Assembly: GCA_037176845.1 (NCBI GenBank) | Contig: JAYKXP010000071.1 | Location: 186,001 to 250,000 of the forward strand | Origin: Paramarasmius palmivorus | Taxonomy: Eukaryota > Basidiomycota > Agaricomycetes > Agaricales > Marasmiaceae | Reading direction: 5' to 3' | Length of the DNA: 64,000 nt | Shown: one piece after another, positions 47,601 to 58,426 of the stretch | Numbering within the stretch: the first letter of the stretch is position 1 | Layout of the letters: each line of letters starts with the position of its first letter | Made by a program: the position numbers and the translations under genes | Notes under the pieces: generated by a model | What the model saw: only the letters and a program-made list of their open reading frames with translations | What the model was told of the DNA's origin: nothing | Databases searched by the model: none

Positions 47601-47625
47601 TCAGCAGCCATGACATCCGGACGAT
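47601..47625 (+). promoter_or_regulatory. conserved P450 promoter block, paralogue 4
   Basis: TCAGCAGCCATGACATCCGG plus ACGAT is shared, with few changes, with 51124-51153 upstream of paralogue 5, about 45-50 bases before each TATA box. Possible activator site. Confidence 0.4.
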
Positions 47626-47669
47626 TAAAATCGCATTCCAAGACTGAGTGAAGCGCCAGCGTGCATTCA

Positions 47670-47675
47670 TATAAA
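47670..47675 (+). promoter_or_regulatory. TATA box of P450 paralogue 4
   Basis: TATAAA, 48 bases before ATG 47718. Confidence 0.6.
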
Positions 47676-47717
47676 TCCCCTCGTTCTTCGCCACCTGTAG
47701 AACTATCATTCACTAAC

Positions 47718-50162
47718 ATGTTCGCATTCTATATCATCGCAGCTCCTCTTCTCGGGGTTCTTTTGTTCTCGTTGTTACTACTTGTTAGGTCCAAGCAACG
47801 CTCCCTCAAGTTTCTTCGAGGGCCACCCAATACCTCGATACTCCTTGGTACGTATTACTCTCAATTCCTGAGGGATGTGTCTCATAAAATAATAGGGAAC
47901 GAGTATGATATGCTACATGAACCTACCGTTGGTTCCAAAATCCTCCAATGGATGAGGGAGTATGGTAGCACATTCCGCATCAAGACGATTTTCAACGTAC
48001 GTCAGATGCATATCTATTTACACCCTAGTACTTACAAGCGCTGACTCAAACTAGGAAGACACGCTTATCGTTACCGACCCAAAAGCGCTCCAGTATATCC
48101 TTCACAAGTCGTCTTACCACTTCCCTAAAGCCCCCGATATGGAGTTTACTTTCACCCGGCTATTCGGCGAAGGAGTTCTTTCAGTTCAAGGTCTCCGACC
48201 GCATTCACATGTGATTGTCTATATCTAACGTCGCACAAACTCTCAGGTACCCAGCATCAACGTCAAAGAAAGATATTGAACCCTGCGTTTTCTACGGCGC
48301 AAATAAAGCCTTTCGATGGGATCTTCCAGTCAGTCACAAACTTCGTGAGTATCTCTAACACCCTCCGGCTGTCAAGCGAGACTGAAACTGACTGAAATCA
48401 TTCCAGCTTGTGGGACAGTGGCGCGAGCAATTGGCAACTGGAAACGACGTCATCGACACTACTCAATGGTTTACGAAGCTCACCTTGGATGCTCTGGGGC
48501 GAGGTATGGCCCAAGTACTTTTGTACCTTAGGCGCTTCAATTGCTGACCGTTTACCCAGCCGTTTTTGACTATGAATTTGGCGCTCTTGAGACTAAGGAT
48601 ACCCTACTCGGTGGCATGGTCAAGAACCTCTTGTAAGTTTACACCTACCACTCTTTCTTTGAACTCGTTCCTGACCGCTTCTCTTGTTAGTGTGGATTCA
48701 GTGATGCCCTCGAAATTCCAATATCTTTGGAATCGCCTAAGGAGTTACTATCTTCCAGATCGCATCAAGGCTCTTGGCTCTGCATTGTACCCCACTAAAG
48801 AAGACATTCGTTTGAAAGCTTGGAACGATATCTCAAAGGCCGAGGCGGAGAAATTGTATCGGAACAAGTTGCAAGGTGACAGCGCCGATGCGAACGATGT
48901 TTTAGGTGTCATTGGTGTGTGCTCGAGCCATAGCATGGTCATTGGCTTTTGAAGTTGATTACCGTCTACTTTCTTTGCAGCAAGATCGTTGGATGCCCAC
49001 GACCCTGGAAGGAAAATGGATACGGCGGAGGCACTATCCCAGATGTCGTATGTATTTTTACACCACGCGTTCGCGTGTTGTTGGTAGCCGTTAATCATGA
49101 TATCCTCTATAGAACAATAATCCTCGCAGGCCATGATACCACTGGAAATACGTGAGTGGTCTCGATAATAGCGTTTATCATCAGCCTGATTTCGGTCCAC
49201 AGGCTCTCCTGGCTATTCTATGAGCTTGCAAAGCACCCCGCTGACCAGGAACGGCTATATCAAGAGATTAAGCACGTCCGTGAACAGAAAGGAGAGGAAC
49301 TGACCGCAAACGATTTCGATTCTATGCCTTTCCTTCACGCTGTTATCAAAGTAAGGCATTCTACATCGGACCCATGCTGCGACTTCATTTCTTTTGCAGG
49401 AAGCGCTCCGCATCCATCCTGTTGTCGCTCGCTTGATTCGTGAAGCTGAGCAAGACGACGTGATTCCACTCGCGCACCCCATTATCTCCGCTTCCGGTGA
49501 GATGATATCCGAGGTTCCTGTCGCAAAGGGTCAGCGTATTTGGGTCTCTATTATTGGGTACAATTAGTAAGCTTGCTTCTAGCTGAATGGGATCTTTGCT
49601 TGCTGATTACTTTCTTCTTTACTTATAGCCTTAAGGAGGTGTGGGGAGAAGATGCGGACGAATGGAACCCAGATCGACACTTAGGTGTAAAGAGGCCGAC
49701 TACGCTGGGGGTGTATGGTAACTTGTAAGTAAACGCTTGGTTGATTTATGAATCTTCCGCTGATGATCTACAGAATGTCGTTCAGTTCGTGGTTCTCCTT
49801 CAGTGTCCCTACGGATTCTTGAATGCTTATATTATTTCTCACTGCAGGCGGCGGCGTTAGAAGCTGTATCGGGTACGTTCAATTCCAAGCCTCCGAGGCA
49901 ATTAACTAAACTATCATAACTTTCGTAGCTGGAGATTCGCGTAAGTATCCATGATATTTCTACTTGATCCGCAGACTAACCGTGCTATAGGGTTCATGAA
50001 CTTCAGGTTATCACTGCTCTTCTCGTGGAGTCTTTCCAATTCTCCATGCCTCCAGGAGTGGACATTGACATGTACGCTGCGAGTGCATTTACTTCCCCTG
50101 TTGTGAAGGGCAAAGTGAAGGAAGGGGTACAGATGCCGGTGAAGGTCAAACTGAGGGAGTAG
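47718..50162 (+). CDS. cytochrome P450, array paralogue 4
   Basis: Starts MFAFYIIAAPLLGVLLFSLL, anchor then SLKFLRGPPNTS. Spliced motifs: NEYDMLHEPTVG, EDTLIVTDPKALQYIL, HQRQRKILNPAFSTAQIKP, WREQLATGNDVIDTTQWF, LWNRLRSYYLPDRI, I-helix LAGHDTTGNT, LSWLFYELAKHPADQERL, ExxR as EALRIHP, QDDVIPLAHPI, WGEDADEWNPDRH and haem loop FSGGVRSCIGWRFA, ending VKLRE and TAG at 50160-50162. The haem loop has Gly in place of the usual Ala (GGVR), otherwise standard. Closest to paralogue 5 directly downstream in the same orientation; they share upstream blocks. Intact as read. Confidence 0.9.
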
Positions 50163-51123
50163 ATTTATACAACGTAGAGGGCGTGTAGGATTTTCTGGAG
50201 CGAGTTGCGGTAGATCACCTATTTTTGATGACCCGTTATATGATACAATGACATTACCAGTACGTTTCGAGGAACGAGTAGCTTACATGAAGTATGGATG
50301 AAGATAATATACTCTAGAAAGGAGCCGTGTACGTACCGAGTTGTCCCATGATTACTGACCTTCGATGCCTGTGATCCCAAACCCAACTACTCTTCAACGA
50401 GAATCCCATACACTGACCACTCGCCAGTGTGCGAGAAAGAAGGGCTGCCACCGCCGGGCGTTATAAACTTAACGGCCTTGAAAGTAGAGAGGTATGAGAC
50501 GAACCGTGTTCGCGCCCTTTGCTACCACTGACAGGACAGTTGGTTCTTTTCAAATCCACCACACGAGCGTAAGTAGTCCGAGTCTCTGAGTCTGGACTCT
50601 GGACTCAATCGCTCAGAGTCACGCGCAGTAACACGGGGAATTTCGTGGGAAAAGGTTAATCCGCGAGCGCTTAGTTGCTCGCTCCCTTGCCTTCTGACTT
50701 TTGTCATCTTCCCATCCTCTACCGAGTACAGGTATCCAGAGTACACGTTTATTCAAATAGCGATAGCTTCTCAATGCGAATCGGAAGAAGCAGTACTCGT
50801 GCCGTGGGCTGTGGCCCAGTCAGCGATTTACTCGAGTATGGTCTCATCCATAACCAGCAAACCCAACCGATCATGGGTCCTGAAAGGCTACTTATTGCGC
50901 TCAGCAAGCAGTCTCGCATGCGGAGGGCTCCCATATGCTTCACCTCGTAACCACCATGATTTCTCGAGGCTGACATCTATGAATAGAAGGGCTCGGATAT
51001 GGATCACCTCCATCTAGAAAACGGTCCAGGTATTACTGTGCTTGCTCCGGCTCTCAGGTTCTTATCAAAACTGACTTGGGAACGGTCACAGGTTATGCTT
51101 CTGAACGGCGGCTTTACGTCTGG

Positions 51124-51153
51124 CAGTCAGCACCCATGACATCTGAGCGATGG
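51124..51153 (+). promoter_or_regulatory. conserved P450 promoter block, paralogue 5
   Basis: CAGTCAGCACCCATGACATC followed by TGAGCGATGG corresponds to the block at 47601-47625. Confidence 0.4.
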
Positions 51154-51195
51154 AAAACGCATTCCTAGTCTGGATCATCCCTCCACACGCGACCA

Positions 51196-51201
51196 TATAA
51201 A
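51196..51201 (+). promoter_or_regulatory. TATA box of P450 paralogue 5
   Basis: TATAAA, 60 bases before ATG 51256. Confidence 0.6.
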
Positions 51202-51255
51202 TCTTTGGAAATCAATGTTTCATTGTACTACAGCCTGATTCAGTGAAAGTCGACT

Positions 51256-53688
51256 ATGTTTCCGCTCTACATTGCCTTTACTCCTCTTCTCGGTATCCTT
51301 TTGTTCTCATTGCTACTCCTCGTGCGCTGGAGGAAGCGCTCTCTGAAGATTCTCCGAGGACCGCCCAACACCTCGATATTCCTTGGTTCGTGATACCAAT
51401 CTGTGCATACTATGCTTGGCTGACCTCCAACATCTGGGTAGGAAATGAGTACGACATGATGCAAGAATCTACCGTTGGGGAGCTAGTCCTGCAGTGGATG
51501 AAGGAGTATGGTGCAACATTCCGCATAAAGACTGTCCTCAATGTACGTTCGATGCCCGTTCGTTTATGTGTTAGTGCTAACTTTATCCAGGAAGACATGC
51601 TCATCACTTCTGACCCGAAGGCGCTTCAGTATCTCTTCCACAAGTCATCGTATCACTATCCAAAGTCTGCCGATCTGGAATACAATTTTCACAGGCTATT
51701 TGGGGCTGGCGTTCTATCCGTACAAGGTTAAATCTCCTTGTTCTCACTGGCAATTCTCCAACTGGGTCTGATCATGATATCGTGTCTCACAGGCACACAG
51801 CATCGACGTCAAAGAAGGATTCTGAACCCCGCGTTTTCTGCGATACAAGTAAAACCATTGGATGGTATCTTTGAATCGGTCACGAACACCGTGAGTATAC
51901 CTTAAGTATGAATCCCTAGTCTATACTAAAACGATCCTGAAGCTTGTTCAACAATGGCGCGAGGTATTGGCTAACGGAAATGACGTGATCGACGCGTCCC
52001 AATGGTTCTCAAACTTGGCCTTGGATGCTTTAGGGCGTGGTATGTGACCCGCTGTGCTTCTCGGGCTGTTCACTGAAAAACCTCATCTCAAATCAGCCGT
52101 CTTTGACTTTGAGTTTGGCGCACTTGAGACTAAGAGTACCTTGCTCGGAGATATGGTCAGGAATCTCTTGTAATGGTAATCACAATCCTATACTGTCCTT
52201 GTGCTGATGCCACTCCTCTTAGTGCGGATACCATCCGTCCATCAAGTTTCCAGTGGCTTTGGAATCGTATGAGGAGTCACTACCTCCCGGCCAAAATCAG
52301 GAACCTTGGCACTGCTTTGTGGCCCACCAAGGAAGATATCCGTTGGCAAGCCTGGCACAAGACTTCAAAGGCTGAGGCTAACAGGTTGTATCAAAACAAG
52401 TTGCAGGGCGATAGCTCCGAGGCGAACGATGTATTAGGGGTCATTGGTGAGTCTTTTTATCTTCTGGTTCTTTTTTTCAGTTCTGACGTTTCCCGCTCAT
52501 AGCTAGATCATTGGATTCCAGCGACCCTAACAGGAAAATGGACGCGGAGGAGGCATTGTCCCAGATGTCGTATGTACTTCTGTGATCCATGTTCGCAAGT
52601 TATTTGCTAATCATCGCACGTAGCACAATCATTCTGGCAGGCCACGATACTACTGGCACTACGTGCGTTGGCTCAAAGCTACTTCAAATTCTCATTAGAC
52701 TCATTATTCGCAGGCTAACCTGGTTGTTCTATGAGCTGGCAAAATGTCCGGCAGATCAAGAACGTTTATTCAAAGAAATCCAGCATGCGCGGGAACAGAA
52801 GGGCGATGAACTTACCTCCAGTGATTATGAGTCGTTACCTCTTCTTCATGCTGTGATCAAGGTTCACTGTTTCATTTCATGTTCGTTATACGTTTGCTCC
52901 ATCTTCTTCACAGGAAACGCTCCGTCTACATCCCGTCATACCTCGGTTGCTTCGTGAAGCAGACGAAGACGATGTCATTCCGCTCGCGCACCCAGTTATT
53001 TCCACCTCTGGTGAGGTGATTTCCGAGGTTCCTATTCCGAAAGGGCAGCGTGTTTGGGGCTCTGTCATTGGGTACAACTGGTGGGTAGGCTCTTGAGCTA
53101 AGTGACGCCTTCATCTACTAATTGTTCTCTTCCTTAGTCTGAAGGAGGTATGGGGAGAAGATGCCGATAAATGGAATCCGGACCGCCACTTGGATGTGAA
53201 GAGGTCGACCACGCTTGGCGTATATGGTAACATGTAAGTGGACATCCTACTGTCCTCCGAGTTTCTGACATGCAAGCGTAATCCGCAGAATGTCCTTTGG
53301 TACGTGACTGGTCATTTTATCTCCGAGTCTTGTGTCATTGAGGTATTAACGCTCCTCATCGCAGGCGCCGGTGTCAGAAGCTGTATTGGGTATGTTCACT
53401 ATTGCTCATCCTCCCGTATACCCTTTTGCTGAAGTACAGTCACCCTCATATAGATGGAGATTTGCGTAAGTCCGACTTATGATCGTGGTCGTTGTCTCGG
53501 AATCTGATGAGAACAGGCTACATGAGCTTCAAACCATAACTGCTCGTCTCGTAGAATCTTTCACATTCTCTATGCTTCCAGGTGTAGACGTTCAGATGGT
53601 TGGTGCTGGTATTTTCTCTTCACCCGTTGTCAAGGGGAAGGCAAAGGAAGGAGTTCAAATGCCGGTTAAAATCAAACTACGGGAGTAA
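51256..53688 (+). CDS. cytochrome P450, array paralogue 5
   Basis: Starts MFPLYIAFTPLLGILLFSLL, then KRSLKILRGPPNTS. Spliced motifs: NEYDMMQESTVGELVLQWM, EDMLITSDPKALQYLF, RRQRRILNPAFSAIQVKP, WREVLANGNDVIDASQWF, LWNRMRSHYLPAKI, I-helix LAGHDTTGTT, LTWLFYELAKCPADQERL, ExxR as ETLRLHP, EDDVIPLAHPVISTSG, WGEDADKWNPDRH, and haem loop FGAGVRSCIGWRFA, ending KIKLRE and TAA 53686-53688. The I-helix has Thr for Asn in GNT (GTT). Catalytic residues are intact. A tandem duplicate of paralogue 4. Confidence 0.9.
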
Positions 53689-54604
53689 ATTCGTACAGCA
53701 CGATGTTGTACATGTCTCTGGTTTTCTTCATCGTTCATAGTTGAAGTGGCTATTTGCTAAACGATCAATGACAATGGTGTCGTTAAATCATTGAGCTCGT
53801 CGTTCTATAGCCAAGTGATAACCAAGTGATAAGATAACGACACCTGTCACATTTGGGCGTCTAACCTTCTCTTCCAGTGACGACCATCTCTTCGTCTGAC
53901 CAAATCTGCCCCGACATGCCTTAATTCAAGTCTCGTAATGAAGGACTCAAGAGTAACAGCAATTCTCGGCGTAATTACAAGTCAATGGCAACGTTTCCTA
54001 TTCATGGACGCTGAATAAGTATCCACTGCCGGTCCAAGCGTCATCAGTAATCACTGCGACGTCAGTGTGCGTACTCCAACGCTCTATTCTTGACATTAAT
54101 AAGTCTAACGTCCGAGCTTGTAGTAACCATAATTCTGCAGAATGACTTTACTGTATGACGTGCCACAATATCTCCGCCATGAGTAAGTATTGTCTTTCAG
54201 GCAGCCATGGGTCAGGACAAGGTCAGGATTAGCTCTGCCCTCCGCCAGATTGCTTATTTCTTGTGTCAGGATACATTATGGACCAGTAGCGCATATGTAC
54301 GTGGCTTACACACGCCACGATACCCACGAGAGCGAATTAGAAGCCAATTCTGAACTCGGTCCCATATGTCCGAGGCGCACTTTCGCTTCCCCTTTTGCCG
54401 CTGGAACCCACGTCCTCTCTTCGAAAATTGCAGCTCTTGGCCGTGGTCGGAGGGTCCCTCCTCTTTTAGCTGTCAGCAGAAATCACGTTTCCAGCGATCG
54501 AATCGTATCCTCAGCTTCAGACTTTTCTGTATATAAAGTGCCTGTTGGAGGCCACTTGCTAACATCGTCTTCCTACTCTTCTGAATTTCGATATCTGTCC
54601 CGAC
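53689..54604. other. intergenic, P450 paralogue 6 upstream region
   Basis: 54336-54404 matches 58152-58228 upstream of paralogue 7 (shared GTCCGA.GCGCACT core). An open frame at 54190-54615 overlaps this promoter and is not called. Confidence 0.5.
54532..54537 (+). promoter_or_regulatory. TATA box of P450 paralogue 6
   Basis: TATAAA, 73 bases before ATG 54605, in the context TTTTCTGTATATAAAG; paralogue 7 has TTTTCTGTATAAAG. Confidence 0.6.
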
Positions 54605-57072
54605 ATGAGTTATAGTTCTCTCGCGTATATCCCTCTTGGTGTCCTATCTATCTGGGTTCTACTCGCCATTCGAACCAAAAGGCGTTCTCTCAAGTTCCTT
54701 CGAGGACCACCTAACACATCCCTATTACTCGGTACGTGATTTTCTCATGCCCATAACAGCATTTCTGAATTATATCTAGGGAATGAGTATGACATACTTC
54801 AACAGCTCGAAGTCAGTGGTGTCTTCTTGCAATGGATGGAAGAGTACGGAGCAGCCTATCGCGCAAAGACTGTACTGAATGTAGGCCGTGTCTCTGGTCA
54901 TCAAGTCCTTTTTCGTAACAGCCTCCAACAGGAAGACATGCTTATTGTTACAGACCCAAAGGCACTTCAACATATGTTCCACAAATCGTCGTACCACTTT
55001 CCCAAATCAGCGGACACTGTTTTCAATAGCACCAGGGTGTTTGGACCTGGTCTTACTGCTGTGCAGGGTTCGTTCTGACCGTGTTTCATAAAGAGTCATA
55101 GCTTTAACTTCTGATTATCTAGGTCAAGTGCACCAGCGGCAACGGAAGATCATGACTCCGGCGTTCTCTGCGGCTCAAATTAGGCCGTTCGTTGCAATCT
55201 TCCAGAAAGTCACGACTTCGGCAAGTACCCTTGAGCGAAATAATCGCAAGTGGAACTGATTTTTTCTTCATCTTAGTTGATAGCGCAATGGCGTGAACGG
55301 TTACTTTCTGGAGACGACACGATTGACACCACGCGATGGTTCCCGAACTTGACATTAGATGCTCTGGGCGAAGGCTGGTGTTCTGTGCATGTTTGATCCA
55401 TCATTTGATTGATTTCTCATTTTACAGCCATTTTTGATTTTGAATTTGGCGCTCTGGACACCAAGAACAATCATTTGGCGGGCATGGTTCGGGATCTCTT
55501 GTAAGGGCCACTTTCACAGAATTCTAGTACCCTTTGTTCCGGATCTGACACCAGCATTTATAAACAGCGTGGATAGCGTTCAACCAACAAAGGCACGGTA
55601 TCTTTGGAATCGTATGCGTACCCACTACCTCCCAAGCGCTCTCGCAAGTATTGGGACCACTTTACACCCTACCAAGGAAGACATTCGTTTCAAGAACTGG
55701 CTCGTTGCTTCGAAGGCTGAGGCCAAGGTGTTGTATAGAAATAAACTCCAGGGCGAAACGTCCGAGTCTGCGGAAAACGATGTGCTGGGTGTCATATGTG
55801 AGCCACCATGATCTATACCATACCTTAATGCTCTGACCCGTGCGCAAAGCGAGATCTCTGGACGCGGAAGACTCACAGAAGAGAATGGACGCAGAAGAAG
55901 CATTGTCTCAGATGGCGTAGGTATCCCTCGTACAGAGCGTCAAGTCGAGCGCTTTGCTTATCGACCGTTGTAGGACTGTCATTCTCGCGGGTCATGAAAC
56001 CTCTGGAAACACGTACGTCCTTCTCAGGAGTAGATGATTTACACTGATCTCAATTTTGCATGCATGCAACTACTATATAGCCTTTCTTGGCTCATTTACG
56101 AGTTGGCTAAATGTCCCGCCGATCAAGAACGTCTGTTTAAGGAGATCAAACACGTCCGCGAGCAAAAAGGCGACTCTGAGGATCTCACCGCAACAGACTT
56201 TGACTCGATGCCATTCCTCCATGCTGTGGTCAAAGTCTGTTATTTAATCGAGTTACATATGGAATATCCCTTGATGCTACTCCTTTCGTAGGAAACTCTT
56301 CGTTTACATCCTATTGTCAACCGCCTGATTCGTGACGCGGAAGACGAGGATGTCATCCCACTTGCATTTCCAGTCGTCTCCGCATCGGGTGAAATGCTCT
56401 CCGGGATTCCCGTTACTAAGGGTCAGCGCATCTGGGTATCTGTCGTCGGATACAACTAGTGAGTTGCGAATTCGGCTTTACATCAGAGAAATGGGTATAA
56501 TGATTCTGAATTTGCCGTAGTATGAAAGAAGTATGGGGCGAAGACGCCTATGAATGGAACCCAGATCGCCATTTGGACGGAAAAAGAGCCACGACGTTGG
56601 GTGTCTATGGTAACCTGTAAGTGGGCTTTCTTCCACTACCATTGTCTAGGTATTGATCAAGAACTCATCGACAGGATGACATTCGGTGTGTGATCAACGT
56701 TTGTCAAACCCACTGTCAAGCCTAATCTTCAATTTGCAACAAGGTGCTGGTGTTAGAAGTTGCATCGGGTAAGCTTACTTCAATTATCCTGTGTGCTTGT
56801 TCTGAGAGACTGATTCCTTCCGAACCCTGTTTAGATGGAGGTTCGCGTGAGTACACAGAGCTTTTGAACACGACATCAAGGAATCTCACGATAGTCCTAC
56901 TAGGGTCCACGAGATTCAGACCGTAGCCGCGCTCCTTGTCGAGTCTTTCACCTTCTCCATGATTCCTGGGGTCGAGATTGAGATGATGAATGCTCAGTTC
57001 TCTGTGCCCATCGTCAAAGGAAAGATGAAGGAGGGAACACAGATGCCGGTAAGGGTGCGAGTGAGGGAGTAA
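54605..57072 (+). CDS. cytochrome P450, array paralogue 6
   Basis: Starts MSYSSLAYIPLGVLSIWVLL, then KRRSLKFLRGPPNTS. Spliced motifs: NEYDILQQLEVSGVFLQWM, EDMLIVTDPKALQHMFHK, HQRQRKIMTPAFSAAQIRP, WRERLLSGDD-type segment, LWNRMRTHYLPSAL, I-helix LAGHETSGNT, LSWLIYELAKCPADQERL, ExxR as ETLRLHP, EDEDVIPLAFPVVSASG, WGEDAYEWNPDRHL, haem loop FGAGVRSCIGWRFA, ending RVRVRE and TAA 57070-57072. Intact as read. Closest to paralogue 7; both start with a Tyr-Ser motif and LGVLSIW. Confidence 0.9.
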
Positions 57073-58426
57073 ACACATTTTCATCCATACAACCGAAGTC
57101 AAGTGTATTCAAGAGCTATGACCTGTAGAGTAATGTGTTTGGCGCTTCTTTTGCTATGCATATGATGCCGCATCGGCAAATAGAGACTTGGTCCTCTTCG
57201 CTAAAGGGGAACTCTGAACTTTGCGGAAGGTCTCGAAATGTGCCCCTCCAACTCTGACCCTTTGGACCTGACACTCGTCCATTATACACGCTCCCGTTAC
57301 ACGACACGTCCATGTAGTCCGGGAAAAAGCATCAGCGATATATCTGGAAGGCGAATGTGTCCGTCCTATTTATATGGAAAGCTTTAGTCGTGCTCTTACG
57401 GTGAGGATACTGAAGACATACCTGCCGAGTGTGGTTCCGACCTGTTGACCTCTTCGCTTACTCAGGATCCAGTCTTCACAGCTATAACATTACTTTTTCA
57501 TGTGGGGGAACATATACTGTATTCATTGCTCGTGTTCTGGAAGTATGTCAGTCTCGGTCAAGAGCGGGTGATACTCGAATACTTACTGGTATGGTAGGTG
57601 TAGACTGTAACCTTCGGGATCGTGCTACCAGTCTTTGACGCCTGCGAGGGTACGCTTCCAATGTTCTATCCCTGCTGGCTTAGTAGGGCTCGACGAGTCA
57701 GAAAATTCAGGGAAGCCAAACAAAGCAGCCAAACAAGCAGAAAACAAGTATCACGGGCGTCTAACCTTCTTCCTTTCCATCGTCCTCTTTGATCCCGATA
57801 TCGTCCTGTGACGATTGAATATGGAACAGCGAAGACTCAAGATCCACCTACATTACTTCGGCTCGTGGTTATCACCGTCTACGGCGTGCCACTCAATCTT
57901 ATAAAAGGGGAAAAATTATGCAATGACACGCACACAGGATATCCTGCCATAATATTAACACCGATTTGTTTCGTGGAATATTGGCGTATTTACCCTCTCC
58001 CCGTTCACAGTGAGATCAACTACACGCGACATTTCTTTTCAACTAATTTCGTCCTCAGATTGCCGTTGATTCGGACCCAGGGATATTTTTTCAGTGATTC
58101 AGAACGAATAGGATGTGAATGCACGCGACTTATTCAACCGTAAAACGCGCGAGTGTCATTAGAAGCGGCTTCCATACTCGGCCCCAGACGTCCGAAGCGC
58201 ACTCCCATTTCCTCTTTTGCTCCCTGGGAACAACTACAACCTTCGACCATTGAAAGTTTTAGCCGTCGTCCAACCGTTATCAGAGGTTAAAACGCTATGA
58301 GGCGTCAGCACTGATCACGTTGTGTTCCGAAGCATATCCTCGGGTTGATGTACCCTCGGCGGTTTTCTGTATAAAGGGTGAGTTGAATGCCACTTCCTAA
58401 GTAACGTTCTCAGTAGCTGCACAGCG
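57073..58426. other. intergenic between P450 paralogues 6 and 7
   Basis: From about 57745 on, blocks match 53850-54600. No gene is seen in 57073-57740. Confidence 0.5.
58370..58375 (+). promoter_or_regulatory. TATA box of P450 paralogue 7
   Basis: TATAAA, 57 bases before ATG 58427. Confidence 0.6.

Larger units (their letters stand above)
46558..47717. other. 1.1 kb between genes; possible unrecognised minus-strand gene
   Basis: On the minus strand 46960-47096 has a clean open stretch (DSEADGHIEGTVGAMPEYLA, ISAGGPHAEKVPSDVQVTRY), and 47150-47285 another starting MTTTAIDVLPPILQPRNGPL. Splice-like sites lie between them, but I could not build one convincing model. The last 120 bases are the promoter of P450 paralogue 4. 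Confidence 0.3.
50163..51255. other. intergenic between P450 paralogues 4 and 5
   Basis: The last 150 bases are the duplicated promoter region. No gene is seen in the rest. Confidence 0.55.

Noticed and set aside
54190..54615. 141-codon frame before P450 paralogue 6
   Set aside because: It covers the TATA box and the conserved promoter block of the P450.
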